Below are positions 8,746 to 18,933 of a stretch of DNA of 64,000 nt, in pieces; the stretch's first letter is position 1, and every line of letters begins with the position of its first letter. Origin of the DNA: Amoebophrya sp. A120. Its lineage: Eukaryota > Sar > Dinophyceae > Syndiniales > Amoebophryaceae. The notes under the pieces are model-generated. The model made no database searches and was not told the DNA's origin. It worked only from the letters and a program-made list of their open reading frames with translations. The stretch covers positions 6,827,794-6,891,793 of the forward strand of contig CAJINV010000001.1 in NCBI GenBank assembly GCA_905178155.1. Reading direction: 5' to 3'. The position numbers and the translations under genes are program-made.

Positions 8746-11286
8746 CTACAGTTTCACAATCACCGCGGTGATGTCGTCCACGACTTGTCCGAGCATGCGG
8801 ACGGTCCAGCGATCGTAGCACTCCTTGGCCATCACTTCCGCTGCGTCGGGGATACCACGCTTCATGTGCGTTTCCACGAACTCGACGCACTCCTGGCTGG
8901 ACATGAACTCCCACACCCCGTCGCTGCACAGCAGCAGAAATTCGTCGGTGGTTAACTGGCTCTCCTGTTCCCCCTTGTCACCGCGTTGGCCGGCCTTCAC
9001 GGTAGAACTGTTCGTCGAAGAGGTGATCGACCCGGGCAGCGCGCCGCCGCCAGCAAAGGTCGGCACCACGGCGGTTGTCTCGCTCATGTGCCGCGGGGAC
9101 CCCGTGTGGTTTTTCGAACCAGCGGTAGAGAGACCGGAGGGCTCTTTGCTCTTCTTTCTGAGCTTCTCGAAGCTGATGGTAGGGACGGGTGAAATACCTC
9201 AGTTTTTGTAAGTAATGAGTTGGCAACTGCAGAAGAAAGGCGACTGATGGCGCGCGCAGAGCAGTGCCGTCTCCCGTGGGCAGGAGCGGGGGAGCGACGA
9301 TTCATTTTCACAGCACGAACTGTAGATCCAGCACATGCTTAATACCTGCGTCGTAGTATCCCGCCAGGTCGCCGAGCGCGCGGGACATGTTTAGGCCGGG
9401 ATACCTGCCCTTTTTGGCATACACCCGGTAGTTGTAGAACCCATCGAAGATCACGCGGCCGCCGCTGTTTTCGATGCGCTCTCGCTCGGCCGGGTCGTCC
9501 GGTTTGTGATCTTGCGTCAGGTCAACGGCGTACAGCCCAGACTTACTGTTGGAGGAGGTGTTGTCATCCTTTTCGCTGCCGCCCGCTCCCGCTCCGGCGG
9601 AGGAGGGTGGCTGAGTTTGTTGTTCGCAATAAGACTAAGAGTAACACGAAAATAAACATCCTCCTGCTGCCGTGCATGACATGAAGTGAAAAACACAGCT
9701 GTTTTTTTCGTACACGACGATCTTTTGCTTTTCGAACCTCAGCACGTATTTTGCCGCGTTGCGGTACTTACTTGGACAGAACCCTTTGTTATACCTGTTG
9801 CGACGCTGACAGCCACGACAACGATCGGCTCATCAAGTAGTCAATTTTAGCTGTTTGTGTGCGGTTCGAGGCCGTCGCATTCGCGGCGCCACCGGCGTCG
9901 CTCGCGTCCAAGGCCCCCAGCGTCATTCTGCGACCCAAAACTGCTCGTGAATCGCCCACATGGGCGGTCCAGATTTCCCCCTTGCTGATCAGGTGAACGA
10001 CAACCGTCGCCGTCGTGCCTGGTGTGGTTAGATTTTTATGCATCACCAATACCCTGGACGGAAAAAATCTGTTCCCCACGACTGCGATTAGAAAAACTAA
10101 GTTCTCCACCAGAGCTCACGCGAATACCTGAGAACTGTGCATTCAAGTGTCCGATCTCCGTGGCTTCTTCCAGAAGTCGCTGCGTCTGCTCGAAGGCGCT
10201 GCGCAGCGCCACATCGGGTTGGGTAATCAAGATCGGGTTCAGTATAACCCGCTCAGGTGTTACAATCTCAAACGTTACAATAGAATCTGGGATTTGTCTT
10301 GCATCGCGAGCATTACAGACTCACAGACCGTTCCACTTTCTGCAATACAAATTCCGCCAGGAGATTGTAGTGCGGTTTGGGACTTCGGAACTTGTCATGC
10401 GCCGCCCCATGAGAGTTGGCTAGATCATGCATTTCTTGCATCACAGATTTCCAGATTCTATTGTAACGTTTGAGATTGTAACGTTTGAGCAGGTCATATT
10501 CAGCACCAGAACCTTCGGCAGCGCGTTCTTCACGAACTCGGATATCACACAGAAAAAAACTGGCAGGTCATATTTGTAATGCAAAAATAAATACACAAAA
10601 AAATCTGTATGGCGTATCCTAAACAGCATGCTATGAGGCCGCCCATGACAGATTTTTCTTTGCATTTATTTTTGCATTACAAATATGCCCTGCCAGCCTT
10701 TTTCTGTGGGATATCGGATACATCGTGCCCAAACGGCCCATGCCCGTCGAAAACGCCGTAGATGCTCAAATCTTGCCCGGCCTGGTTTAGTTTTTGTTCG
10801 TTTCAGGTTGCGTTGTGAGGACATGATCACTATCACAAACACATTCATATTGCTTCGACAGCTGCAAACATACTGAGACATTAGTTTCCGTCGCTCTTTT
10901 TATACCTTGACCACCAAGAAGCTGTCTTGATTGGGCGCTTCTGGTTTCAAACCCTTTTTGCACACGAAGCCGAGGTTGTCGCGTGCCGCCTGTTCGATCG
11001 GGTGCCCGAGCTCCTCGACGGTCTTTTGCGAAAAGGACTGGCGCCGCAGATCCGTGGAGCTGCTGGCGGACCAGGACTGGCGGCGGCCCTGCTCGCCCTC
11101 GAGGATCTGCTGCAAGGTCTTCGAGTGGACTTCGAGCAGCAGCGATCGGTTCTTCTCGGTCGCGCCGGTGGTGCTGTCGCCGGTGGTACTGCTGCCGCCC
11201 GGAGGAAGATGACTCGGATCGACAAAACCCAAGCTCAAACGCCGCCGGGTGGGCGCCACCGGTGGCTTCGAGTGCTGACATCCCAT
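8746..11286 (-). CDS. PP2C-type (PPM) protein phosphatase, N-terminal lipidation signal
   Basis: Metal-dependent Ser/Thr phosphatase, 512 aa from seven exons: 11286-10906, 10781-10714, 10537-10499, 10237-10128, 10018-9795, 9610-9346, 9197-8746 (1,539 nt). PPM motifs in order: EAPNQDSF, IYGVFDGHGPFGHDVS, the AFEQT region, FSGTTATVV, HVGDSRAVLGRR, LTQDHKPDDPAERERI, MSRALGD, LLCSDGVWEF and VVDDITAVIV. All metal-binding Asp residues are present, so the enzyme should be active. The N-terminus MGCQHSK is a typical myristoylation signal with an adjacent Cys for palmitoylation, suggesting membrane attachment. Four introns are GT-AG; the second and third are non-canonical introners that leave a 39-nt exon coding the FVKNALPKVLVLN region. 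It lies 804 bp downstream of the PKG gene on the same strand. The intron choices are supported by continuity of the family motifs. Confidence 0.92.
10243..10498. mobile_element. Introner E1 (intron 3 of PP2C)
   Basis: 256-bp insertion with 48-bp terminal inverted repeats, 43 of 48 matching (10243-10290 and 10451-10498). The ends read TAT...ATA. It is flanked by the 5-bp direct repeat TTCAG at 10238-10242 and 10499-10503 (CTGAA in gene sense). Removing the element plus one repeat restores the PP2C frame through LPKVLVLNPILITQPDVAL. No register of the junction gives GT-AG. The TIR contains an internal CTCAAACGTTACAAT repeat. Confidence 0.88.
10543..10713. mobile_element. Introner E2 (intron 2 of PP2C)
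   Basis: 171-bp insertion that is almost entirely inverted repeat: 66-bp arms, about 59 of 66 matching (10543-10608 and 10648-10713), around a centre of about 39 bp. The ends are TAT...ATA. The 5-bp direct repeat TCGGA lies at 10538-10542 and 10714-10718 (TCCGA in gene sense). Excision with one repeat gives GHDVSEFVKNALPK in frame, as the PP2C family expects. No GT-AG register exists at the repeat. Confidence 0.9.
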
Positions 11287-12090
11287 ATAGAAACGTCACA
11301 GGAACAAACTATGGACGAATCAGAAAGTGCGCAACAGAAACGATAACATGAAAACGCAGCGCTCAAAGCGAAACGAGAAACGCTCTCTCACTGAATCACT
11401 GTTGCAAAAAGCACCGTCGGGCTGTTGGAAAAAACGGGGTATCTCACCATGTCCCCCAGGACCTCGACCCGCTGCTCTCGTTACAAGTGAAAAATCTGGA
11501 CACTGCGCGTCTCATGTCATTTGACAAAATTGTCCCCCCACATGCTGCTGTTGCCACTAATCGGCTTCAACTTCTAAAGCGCTTTCGTAAATCTCACCGC
11601 TCGTTTGCAACGTGTTCGATTGACTTTGAAATTCTTCACCATCACCACCACTTCAGAGGACGAAAAATTAATTCAAGCGACTCATTATTAACAGTGGAAA
11701 AAGGGTCGCGCGGTGTTGCTGCGAATAACTTGTTGCAGGCCTCGAACAATTTCGATGGCCTTGTTTGTTTAGCAGCATCCTCAGCCTTGAACAGGGAGTT
11801 GTTTATAGATACGCTTCAAAACCCGACGCTTGACTTGCTTCAACATCATCATCCTGCTAATCCAGTCCACTTCTTCTTTAGAAGCAAACCAATGCAGCCT
11901 CCTGCTTCTAGGAAGTCACTCTTTTATTGTTCCTAGTGAATGATCAAGGCTCATAGACGCCAGGTTTTTACGCGGCGAGTTAACAAGTTGAGCGTGTTAG
12001 CTCTGCAACTAATCAGCGTGACGAGAATTCCATCAGTAACTAATGTTCTGAATCTGAGCAAATCATTCTCATTGAGATTGACGGCCTCGA
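11287..12090. other. Intergenic, PP2C promoter side
   Basis: About 800 bp between the PP2C start and the PKG stop. It must hold the PP2C 5' region and PKG 3' region. No ORF, repeat or recognisable regulatory motif was seen. Confidence 0.5.
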
Positions 12091-15000
12091 TCAAAATTCT
12101 CGATCCCAATGTGTGCCGTCGTCCTTGTAGGGGATTTGTGGAGGCATCCAGCTTGGATTCACGTTGAGCTTGAACACCATGTATTCCGGATTCGACCAGG
12201 TTTTGGACAGAAACGGCCCCTCCAGCCGCCCGGCCTCCAGGGCCTGCCAGTCGAAGAAGCGTTGGGACGGCAACGTCTTGTTCTTCAGGGACGAGGTGGA
12301 GCTGCTGGACCCGAATTTAGGCGTGTCCTTGCTGTTCGTGGTGCTGGGCGGCGGATCCACCACGTTGCCCTCTTCGTCCACGTACTTGTAGCCGTTGTCC
12401 GCGATATCTGCTTCCGCCGTGTTCGCATCGGGCGCGATCATGAAGTACGGATGCACCAGGACGTTTTCCATCTTGCCCTTGCGCATGGGCAGCCGCTCGT
12501 GCGGGTTCGACTTGCAGAGGTTCGAAAAGAAACTCCAACTCTCGTAGCTGCCGCCGGTCTCGTACCACATCTCCTCAAAATCGGCGATGTTGTTCCGCTT
12601 GATGTTGCTGTAGATCTTGTCCACGGAATCCGCCTCGTAGGGCGTGAAGCCCATGTTCATCTCGAAGAACACCACCCCGAGCGACCACCAGTCGAACTCG
12701 AAGCTGTGGCCCTTCCCGGAGATGACCTCGGGGGCGAAATACAGAGGCGTGCCGCAACACGTGTAGGTGCGGCCCACGATCAGTTTCGCGAGGCCCAGAT
12801 CCGCCAGCACCGCGTAGCCCTTCGCATCAATCAACACGTTTTCCCCCTTCAGGTCGCGGAACACGATGTGCTTCGAGTGGAAAAAGTCCAGCGCCTCCAC
12901 CACACAGGCGGTGTGAAACCGCACATACCAATCGACGCCGTGGAGGTGGTTGGTCTCGTACATTTTCCCGAGCTCCCCGCCGGGCGCGAGCGACATGAGG
13001 AGAAACAGGTTGCTGCTGTCCTTGTAGGTGTTGCATAGCTTCACGACGAAGTGGCAGTCGGACACGATTTGCAGGAGGCGTTTTTCGTTCAACACCGCCT
13101 GCTGCAGCCCCGACTGCACGACGTGCCCCTTGCTCATCTGCTTCAAAGCATAGTAGTGATTCTTCTTGTCTTTCACGAGAGTGACCGCGCCGAAGGCCCC
13201 GCACCCCAGCAACCCGACTTTCCGCAGCTCCGACATTTCCAGCCAGGGTTTGTGGAACGCCGTGTCGCGCTTCGCCGTGGATTGCCCACCGGCTCGGGAT
13301 TGCTGTGCATCCAAATGGTACTGCAGCATTTCCGACTCATTTAGCACCAGGGAATTCCGGTCGGAAATGGTCGACCGCCGCTCGCTCATGCGCTCCGGGT
13401 CCAGGAGGAACGAGAGCTTCTCCGTGCCCATCAGCAGCTCCAGTGTGATGCGGCGCAAGCAGTAGGCTTGCACGCGCGACGTGGAGACCACCGTTTCTGC
13501 GCTGGCCGTGTTTTTCAACAGCGCCTGCTCGCCCAGCAGCAAGCACGAGCTCAGGTCGCGCTCCCAATTCACCGCGTGCACCGAGATCTGCTCCTCGTCG
13601 AACGCCGCGTCGAGCGCCACGCGCTTGAGCCCCCCGTCCGTGACAAGGTACATGGCTTCCAGCGTCTCGCTCAGCCGCAGCAGCTCGGTTCCCGGCTCAA
13701 ATTCGGTGTACACCAGCGTTTCCGAAATCGCGTGCAGTTCCTCCTCCGTTAGGTGCTTGCCAAAGGTCTTCGAGGCCGCGGCGAACGCCTCGGCTACCCG
13801 CAGCTGCTCCGCTTTCGTCTCCTCCTGCAGATACGCCTGAAAGTGCTCGCGGTGCAGCACGAACAGTTCCGCGCTGTCGGGCGTTTCGTCCTCTTTTTTG
13901 ACGGGAGTGTTGTCACCGTCCTCCTCTTCCCCCTCGACGTGTGCCCACTCCTCGTCGTAATCGTTGGCGCTGGTGCACAGCACGGTGGCTTCGCGCGCCC
14001 GGTGGTACAGCAGCGCCAGCTCGCCGAAACTTTCCCCCGCGGAGAGGTATTTTTCCGCTTGGTGCACCCAGAACGTGCCCTTGTTCACGATGAAGAAGTG
14101 CTCGCAGTCCAGCGCCCCCGCAACCACCACCTTCTTCCCCGGTCGGCACGGCACGCGGATGGCCTTGCCGGACAGGTCCCAGGCCTTGTCGCGGTTGGTG
14201 ACCACGTTCTTCAGAAGCTTGTTTCCCCGCAGCGCCTGCATTATCATGTCGCGCTCTTCCTTGGTGGTCTTTATTTCATCTCCGGTCCTCTCCTCGTTGC
14301 GTCCTCTGTGGTCCCTGCTGGTGCGAGGGGCGGCGGCCAGCGGAACTAGATCATCCCCTAACGGCTCCCGATCGGCCAGGTAGCGGAACAGCTCGGAGTC
14401 CCGGTACCGGCGTCGCGGCCCCGGGGCCACGGCCAGCTTGTGCGAGCGCCGGATCCCCTTCTTGGGATACGGCAACCGCAACGCCTTGTAGCTTTCGCGT
14501 GTCAGTAGCAGCCCGACCACCGGCCCGCGTTTTTTCTCCTTGTTTTTCCCATCGTGATGATCTGTTTCACTATGAATGTCGTCCGCGTCTTCACTGACGG
14601 GCCATCCTGAAGATTCCCCCGTTATTCGGTCCTCCATGACCACATCGATGTCGCCCAGCATCACGGCACTTCCCTCCTCTTCTAGAAGCCGCCCGTGTTC
14701 CTTGTGGTGCGCCGAAGGACCCACAGCTTTCAATTCGATCTCTTGATGATGATTGGCGTTGTTCAACATCGACGAGCCTGCTCTGCTGCCTCCGCTCTTC
14801 TCCAGCTTAGATGAAGAAGCACCACTAAGGAAGTCCCCAAGGTGGTGACCGTAGCCGACGCGGCGCTCCAGCACACCGTCCGACACACGGCGTTCCTCAA
14901 TTTTCCCGGCGACGACGACAAACAGCCCCGGGACGCCGGAAAAAGCCGTGCCGGAGGACGCAATCTTGTGCACCTCGAACCCGTGCCGGAAAACCTCCGT

Positions 15001-15252
15001 GCGCTGGGCCTTGCTCAGGTGCGACAGCGTGCGAATTCGCGCCACGCTGGCCCGCAGCTCCTCGAGATCGAAACGTGCACCCGTAGCTTCCAAATCCGCC
15101 ACCCACGGCGGCGGACTCGTGTCCCCCTCCTCGGAAGACGATTCTCCATCCAAGCCCTTCATGTTTTCCTTCTCGACTTCAGGCCGGTATTCGTGTCGCT
15201 TGGACGACGCGGCAGATTTGACTGCCCCAAAACATCCACAGATCCCGGCCAT
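12091..15252 (-). CDS. cGMP-dependent protein kinase-like (PKG), AGC family
   Basis: 1,053 aa, uninterrupted. The N-terminus MAGICGCFG has two cysteines that could be palmitoylated. Cyclic-nucleotide-binding-like segments lie near residues 75-190, 330-450 and 510-620. The second has a good phosphate-binding cassette, FGELALLYHRAREATV (about residue 405). The last, LGEQALLKNTASAETV, lacks the cassette Arg. The kinase domain spans about 680-937: glycine loop GCGAFGAV, Lys in YYALKQM, catalytic loop VFRDLKGENVL, metal motif ADLGLAK (DLG where DFG is usual), activation segment TYTCCGTPLYFAPEVI, then DWWSLGVVFFEM. An AGC-type C-tail follows. In alveolates PKG is the main cGMP effector, driving calcium release and secretion or motility; that role here is inferred. 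The start is the only Met before the lipidation-like N-terminus. Confidence 0.88.
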   Translation of the reverse strand: MAGICGCFGAVKSAASSKRHEYRPEVEKENMKGLDGESSSEEGDTSPPPWVADLEATGARFDLEELRASVARIRTLSHLSKAQRTEVFRHGFEVHKIASSGTAFSGVPGLFVVVAGKIEERRVSDGVLERRVGYGHHLGDFLSGASSSKLEKSGGSRAGSSMLNNANHHQEIELKAVGPSAHHKEHGRLLEEEGSAVMLGDIDVVMEDRITGESSGWPVSEDADDIHSETDHHDGKNKEKKRGPVVGLLLTRESYKALRLPYPKKGIRRSHKLAVAPGPRRRYRDSELFRYLADREPLGDDLVPLAAAPRTSRDHRGRNEERTGDEIKTTKEERDMIMQALRGNKLLKNVVTNRDKAWDLSGKAIRVPCRPGKKVVVAGALDCEHFFIVNKGTFWVHQAEKYLSAGESFGELALLYHRAREATVLCTSANDYDEEWAHVEGEEEDGDNTPVKKEDETPDSAELFVLHREHFQAYLQEETKAEQLRVAEAFAAASKTFGKHLTEEELHAISETLVYTEFEPGTELLRLSETLEAMYLVTDGGLKRVALDAAFDEEQISVHAVNWERDLSSCLLLGEQALLKNTASAETVVSTSRVQAYCLRRITLELLMGTEKLSFLLDPERMSERRSTISDRNSLVLNESEMLQYHLDAQQSRAGGQSTAKRDTAFHKPWLEMSELRKVGLLGCGAFGAVTLVKDKKNHYYALKQMSKGHVVQSGLQQAVLNEKRLLQIVSDCHFVVKLCNTYKDSSNLFLLMSLAPGGELGKMYETNHLHGVDWYVRFHTACVVEALDFFHSKHIVFRDLKGENVLIDAKGYAVLADLGLAKLIVGRTYTCCGTPLYFAPEVISGKGHSFEFDWWSLGVVFFEMNMGFTPYEADSVDKIYSNIKRNNIADFEEMWYETGGSYESWSFFSNLCKSNPHERLPMRKGKMENVLVHPYFMIAPDANTAEADIADNGYKYVDEEGNVVDPPPSTTNSKDTPKFGSSSSTSSLKNKTLPSQRFFDWQALEAGRLEGPFLSKTWSNPEYMVFKLNVNPSWMPPQIPYKDDGTHWDREF

Positions 15253-16139
15253 GATTAAATCGCCTGATCCCGAGAGAATACAAGGTGGAAATCGTTGTTT
15301 TCGCCGGACGACGTTTGTGACATCTATCTATTTTTGCGAATCGTGGCTTTTTCCGCGAGGCCACAACTTCTTGATACCATCTTGCTAAATGTGGCATTTC
15401 GATTTCGTGCTTCATCCGTCTGTACCAACAAACCCTCTTGCTTCTCTACTGACGATGAGAAAGATGACGCGCTGGCGCCCTATCTCTCTCTACTCGGCCG
15501 ACATGAACTCATCTTCTCTCCGTATCTTCCTACTCTCTATCTCTGCGGATTGCGATATGCGTTCGTCACATATACCTAGAGTAGAAAGAAGGAATATCGA
15601 AAACGATATCAATCGACACAATGAAGCTTCGGCGAGAGACTAACGACGAGGAGAAAATCAATCCGCGCAGAGCAGCACATGCGCCTGCAGTTGCGGCTTC
15701 GCTTGCTCGATCGTATACTGTGGAAGTGGAGGGAGGACGCCTCGTCACACTATTTCAGCTGAGCGGTACTCTATCTTCAGTTTCAGTTCTTGAAACACGG
15801 AACTACAAGAGCGAAGATTCACAAAGGGATACAAACCTCTGAAAAGGGGATAGTTCGCCGCTAGAGGATGAGAGTCAGATTGATTTTGATATGAAGAGTT
15901 GTTCTCGCAAAACAGTAAAGTGGGCTTGTAACGACAAGCAGAAACGACAAACGATCTAGGTGGTACATTTTTGGGCATGGGCGCAGCCGGGCTGCATAAT
16001 CGAAACAGAAACAAACTCAGAACGATAACATCACGATTGAAGTAGATACAAAGTTCATTTTTGGCAAATAGTTCTCGTGTCCCTTGCCTTTACCAGCAAC
16101 ATTTTCCCGGCGACAGCACACGTTCCTTTTCGCCCCCTT
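15253..16139. other. Intergenic, PKG upstream region
   Basis: About 890 bp, AT-richer than the flanking coding DNA. Short frames in it have no protein character. No repeat or motif was recognised. Confidence 0.5.
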
Positions 16140-18933
16140 CTACTTGGTAGTGTTTCTCGCTCGTGTCTTCTGCTGTCGGGTTTCGACTACCGCGACGGAT
16201 TCTTTGCTCTTGTCACTCGGCGACGTCACTGCCTCGTCCTCCTCGGCGTCCGGAGCGATTTTCGCGTATTTAGTCGTGTTCATGTTCAAAAAGTCCTTCG
16301 AGATTTTCCCGACCAGAGCTTGGTAGGCCAAATTTTTGTGCGATGAAATTTCATCGTCCTCCTTCTTCCGAGACCACACAGTCCCGCTGAACTGCGAGAG
16401 CCACATCAGCCGGAGAATCACCAGGACGGCGAAAGCAACGACAGCGAACGCCACAGTCAGGTAGTTGCCCCGCATCGACGTGCCCGGAAAGGACGTGTCG
16501 TACCACCACGTGAGAACCAATCGCGGGTGGAAGCCAAGCTGCTGGCTGTCCAGGAACGAGTTCACGTCTTCGCTGTGAATCCGGTAGGAGTAGGAAGACC
16601 GGGTTGGGTTATCCGTATCATAGTACTGCAAAATCCAGTGCGCGTGCGACGGAAGCTTTTCCATCCCCTGAAAAGCCGGGGGCAGCAGGCGCGGGTTCCG
16701 CTTTTCGTGCAAGGTCACGACTGTGTACTGCTGGTTTTCCTGCAAGTGTGTTGCGTCGCAGGTGGTCAAAGGTGCGCGCACGCTGAGATACTGCCCCTTG
16801 AAGTCCTTTAAATGTTGCGGCCCTTTCACCAGCTCCGGGCGCCCGATCGCGGTACAGGCGATTTTGCACCTGCTTCCCGCTTTGGCGCCAAAATACGCGG
16901 CCTTCGTCAGGAGCAGGCTCCGTATTTCCGTCACACTGCCGATCGGCTCGGCGGGGGAGTTCCCGTTGTTCGTCCAAATGTTGCTCAACAGGTCTTTCGA
17001 TAGCCCCAAGTCTTCGGGGGAGCAATCGTGGAGAAAGTACGAACTGTGAAACGTCGGGTTGTGGCAGTGAAACTTGTTGCGGATCAAATCCCCGGTGAAG
17101 GTGTACCTGCCCGTGTAGATGTGCATGGAATCCTCCTTCGCGGGCACGGAGAAGACGTTTTGGTAAGAGAGTTGGTCTGACAACTTCCAGTTCCCCGGGC
17201 CGATCAAGAACTTCTGCGACAAGGGCTTCAAACTGGCAAAGCTCTTCAGCGCCACCCACTTCACCGTGATATCAAATGTAAAAGTGTCTGGGTCTGGAAG
17301 AGTCATGCTGTTTTTGCATGACACAGAAGGTCTGGCATGGAAGCTCTAGCATCACAGGTTTCGAGAACCTTCCGCGATGCCGAATCCGCATGACAAGTCC
17401 CCTATTTTGCAGACAAAAAGTGGGAGCTTTTGCTACCTATGCATGAGAGACTTTTCTGTGTTCTGAAATACGCATTACAAGTTGCATTCTTGTTCCAGAC
17501 CCAGACATTTTTGCATTTGATACGTGACCTGCAGATACCAGGCCAGGTATTCTGTCGTTATTGCCCGAACTATCCTGAGTAAAAACGTCCCCACACCAAA
17601 GTTGTCATGCTAACGGACTGCAACTTGTGATGCGTGACCCCCAAAAGTTCTAGGTTTGTGTTGCAAAATCCCCATCTTGACTCTGGTGTGGGGATGTTTT
17701 TACTCAGGATACGAACGTCATTCATGTCTACTTCGAAATCCAGCGGCCCGTGCACTTGCTTCACAAAGCCAGTGCCCGCCTTCTCGTGGAAGCAGTTCAG
17801 GCCGCCCAGCTTTTTCGGACACTCGTAGTCCCCGTGCCACTCAAACACGGCGCTCCAGTCGTAGCATTTATTCCTATTCGTATCGCCCTTCGGGTTGCAG
17901 CTCGGATAATCGGGCATGCGGTGCCGCATGTTCGGGCCGTGGACGGCGTGCGCGTGGTGGATCTGGATGGGCGGGTTGCCCAAAACCTCTTTCGTCGAGG
18001 CCGCGATCGGCGCAACGCCGTACTCCGTCACGCCGATTCCTGTTTGGAAGTTTAACGAGATAGTTATGTACTTCTCTCGGTCTGCGGTGGATCTGAACAG
18101 GCTAGCTTGAAACGCAAACGTTCTTGCAGAGGTTGATTCGCTGCCCTCCAACAAAGATTGACTCCGGCAACATCAAATGCACTCTACAACAGATGATTGT
18201 ACAGAAAATGCGTTGTAAATACCTCCTTCATGCTTTTCCGCCAGACCACCCAGCCCCGCGATGTCATTGACGTGCAGTTGCCACCAGTCGTGGCCGCCGC
18301 GCGAAAAAAACGGCCCGATGACATCTCGCACGTAGCCACTGGTGCGCTTTTTGCTCTTCTTGTCGCCGGAAGCGGTGGAACGTACGATGCGTGGTCCCGG
18401 GGAAAGGAGGCCTTTTCCACTGACGAAATTCATACCCGACCACTTCCAGCTTTCGGCATAAGTGGACTCATGCTCAGGAATGAAGTCGTAGCCGTTAAAC
18501 GTAGAAAAACTCTGCGGGAAAATTTTTTTTTGCATAATTACGTGACTTGTTGCAGAACGTTAACGGCAGCGCAAGCTGCAGGAAAAGATAAAAAAAGACG
18601 GCCATTTCTACAACGATTGATTACCGACTAGTGCTATGGATTTATCGAAAAAGTACACGAAGGAGAAATTCTTACCTTGGAATCAAAGTAGAAATTGGCG
18701 AGAGTTTCTGGGCCGTATGCCGCAAGGGTTTGGTTAAACTCCTGCTTCCAGCGCAGATTGTTAGGAACAGTTCCGTGAACCGGAAGTAGGTTCGCGTTCG
18801 TCACGCCCCTTCCCTGCGACTCCCCACTCTGCACGAGGGGCTCGGAGGAAGGACGACCTGCTCCTAAACCTACGCATGAGCTATGCTGGGAAGCCAACAA
18901 TAAGAGACGCAACAAAGCAGAGCAACGCGTCAT
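16140..18933 (-). CDS. Single-pass membrane protein with secreted ectodomain, unknown family
   Basis: 702 aa from five exons: 18933-18676, 18511-18223, 18105-17712, 17565-17523, 17264-16140 (2,109 nt). The start is at MTRCSALLRLLLLASQ because it opens a signal peptide; an in-frame Met 26 codons upstream would bury it. The luminal/extracellular part (about 30-600) is rich in Cys, Trp, His and aromatic residues. It includes IQIHHAHAVHGP near residue 200, reminiscent of copper-binding His clusters, but the family could not be named. One transmembrane segment (YLTVAFAVVAFAVLVIL, about residue 605) is followed by a charged cytoplasmic tail of about 85 residues. Introns 1 and 2 are GT-AG (18512-18675 and 18106-18222); introns 3 and 4 are introners flanking a 43-nt exon. 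Topology suggests a type I receptor-like or surface protein. Confidence 0.8.
17270..17522. mobile_element. Introner E3 (last intron of the membrane-protein gene)
   Basis: 253-bp insertion with 30-bp TIRs, 28 of 30 matching (17270-17299 and 17493-17522). The ends are TAT...ATA. The 5-bp duplication CGTGA lies at 17265-17269 and 17523-17527. Excision with one copy gives AWYLQVTVKWVALK in frame. The best junction register would be GT...AC, not GT-AG. Interior CATTACA and ACACAGAA words resemble those of E2. Confidence 0.88.
17571..17711. mobile_element. Introner E4 (third intron of the membrane-protein gene)
   Basis: 141-bp insertion with about 32-bp TIRs, two mismatches (starting TATCCTGAGTAAAAAC on each end). 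It is flanked by the 5-bp repeat CGAAC at 17566-17570 and 17712-17716 (GTTCG in gene sense). Excision with one copy gives NDVRAITTEYLAW in frame. Because this duplication begins and ends with G, a GT-AG register also exists (GTATCC...GGATAG) that would add exactly one codon. Confidence 0.88.

Noticed and set aside
10238-10527. GT-AG reading of the PP2C intron around E1 (donor GTTCTGG, acceptor CCTGAG), giving LPKRVILNP.
   Set aside because: It is in frame, but the 5-bp duplication plus full 48-bp TIRs and the TAT ends shared with E2-E4 make precise excision giving LPKVLVLNPILITQ more consistent. Only RNA can decide.
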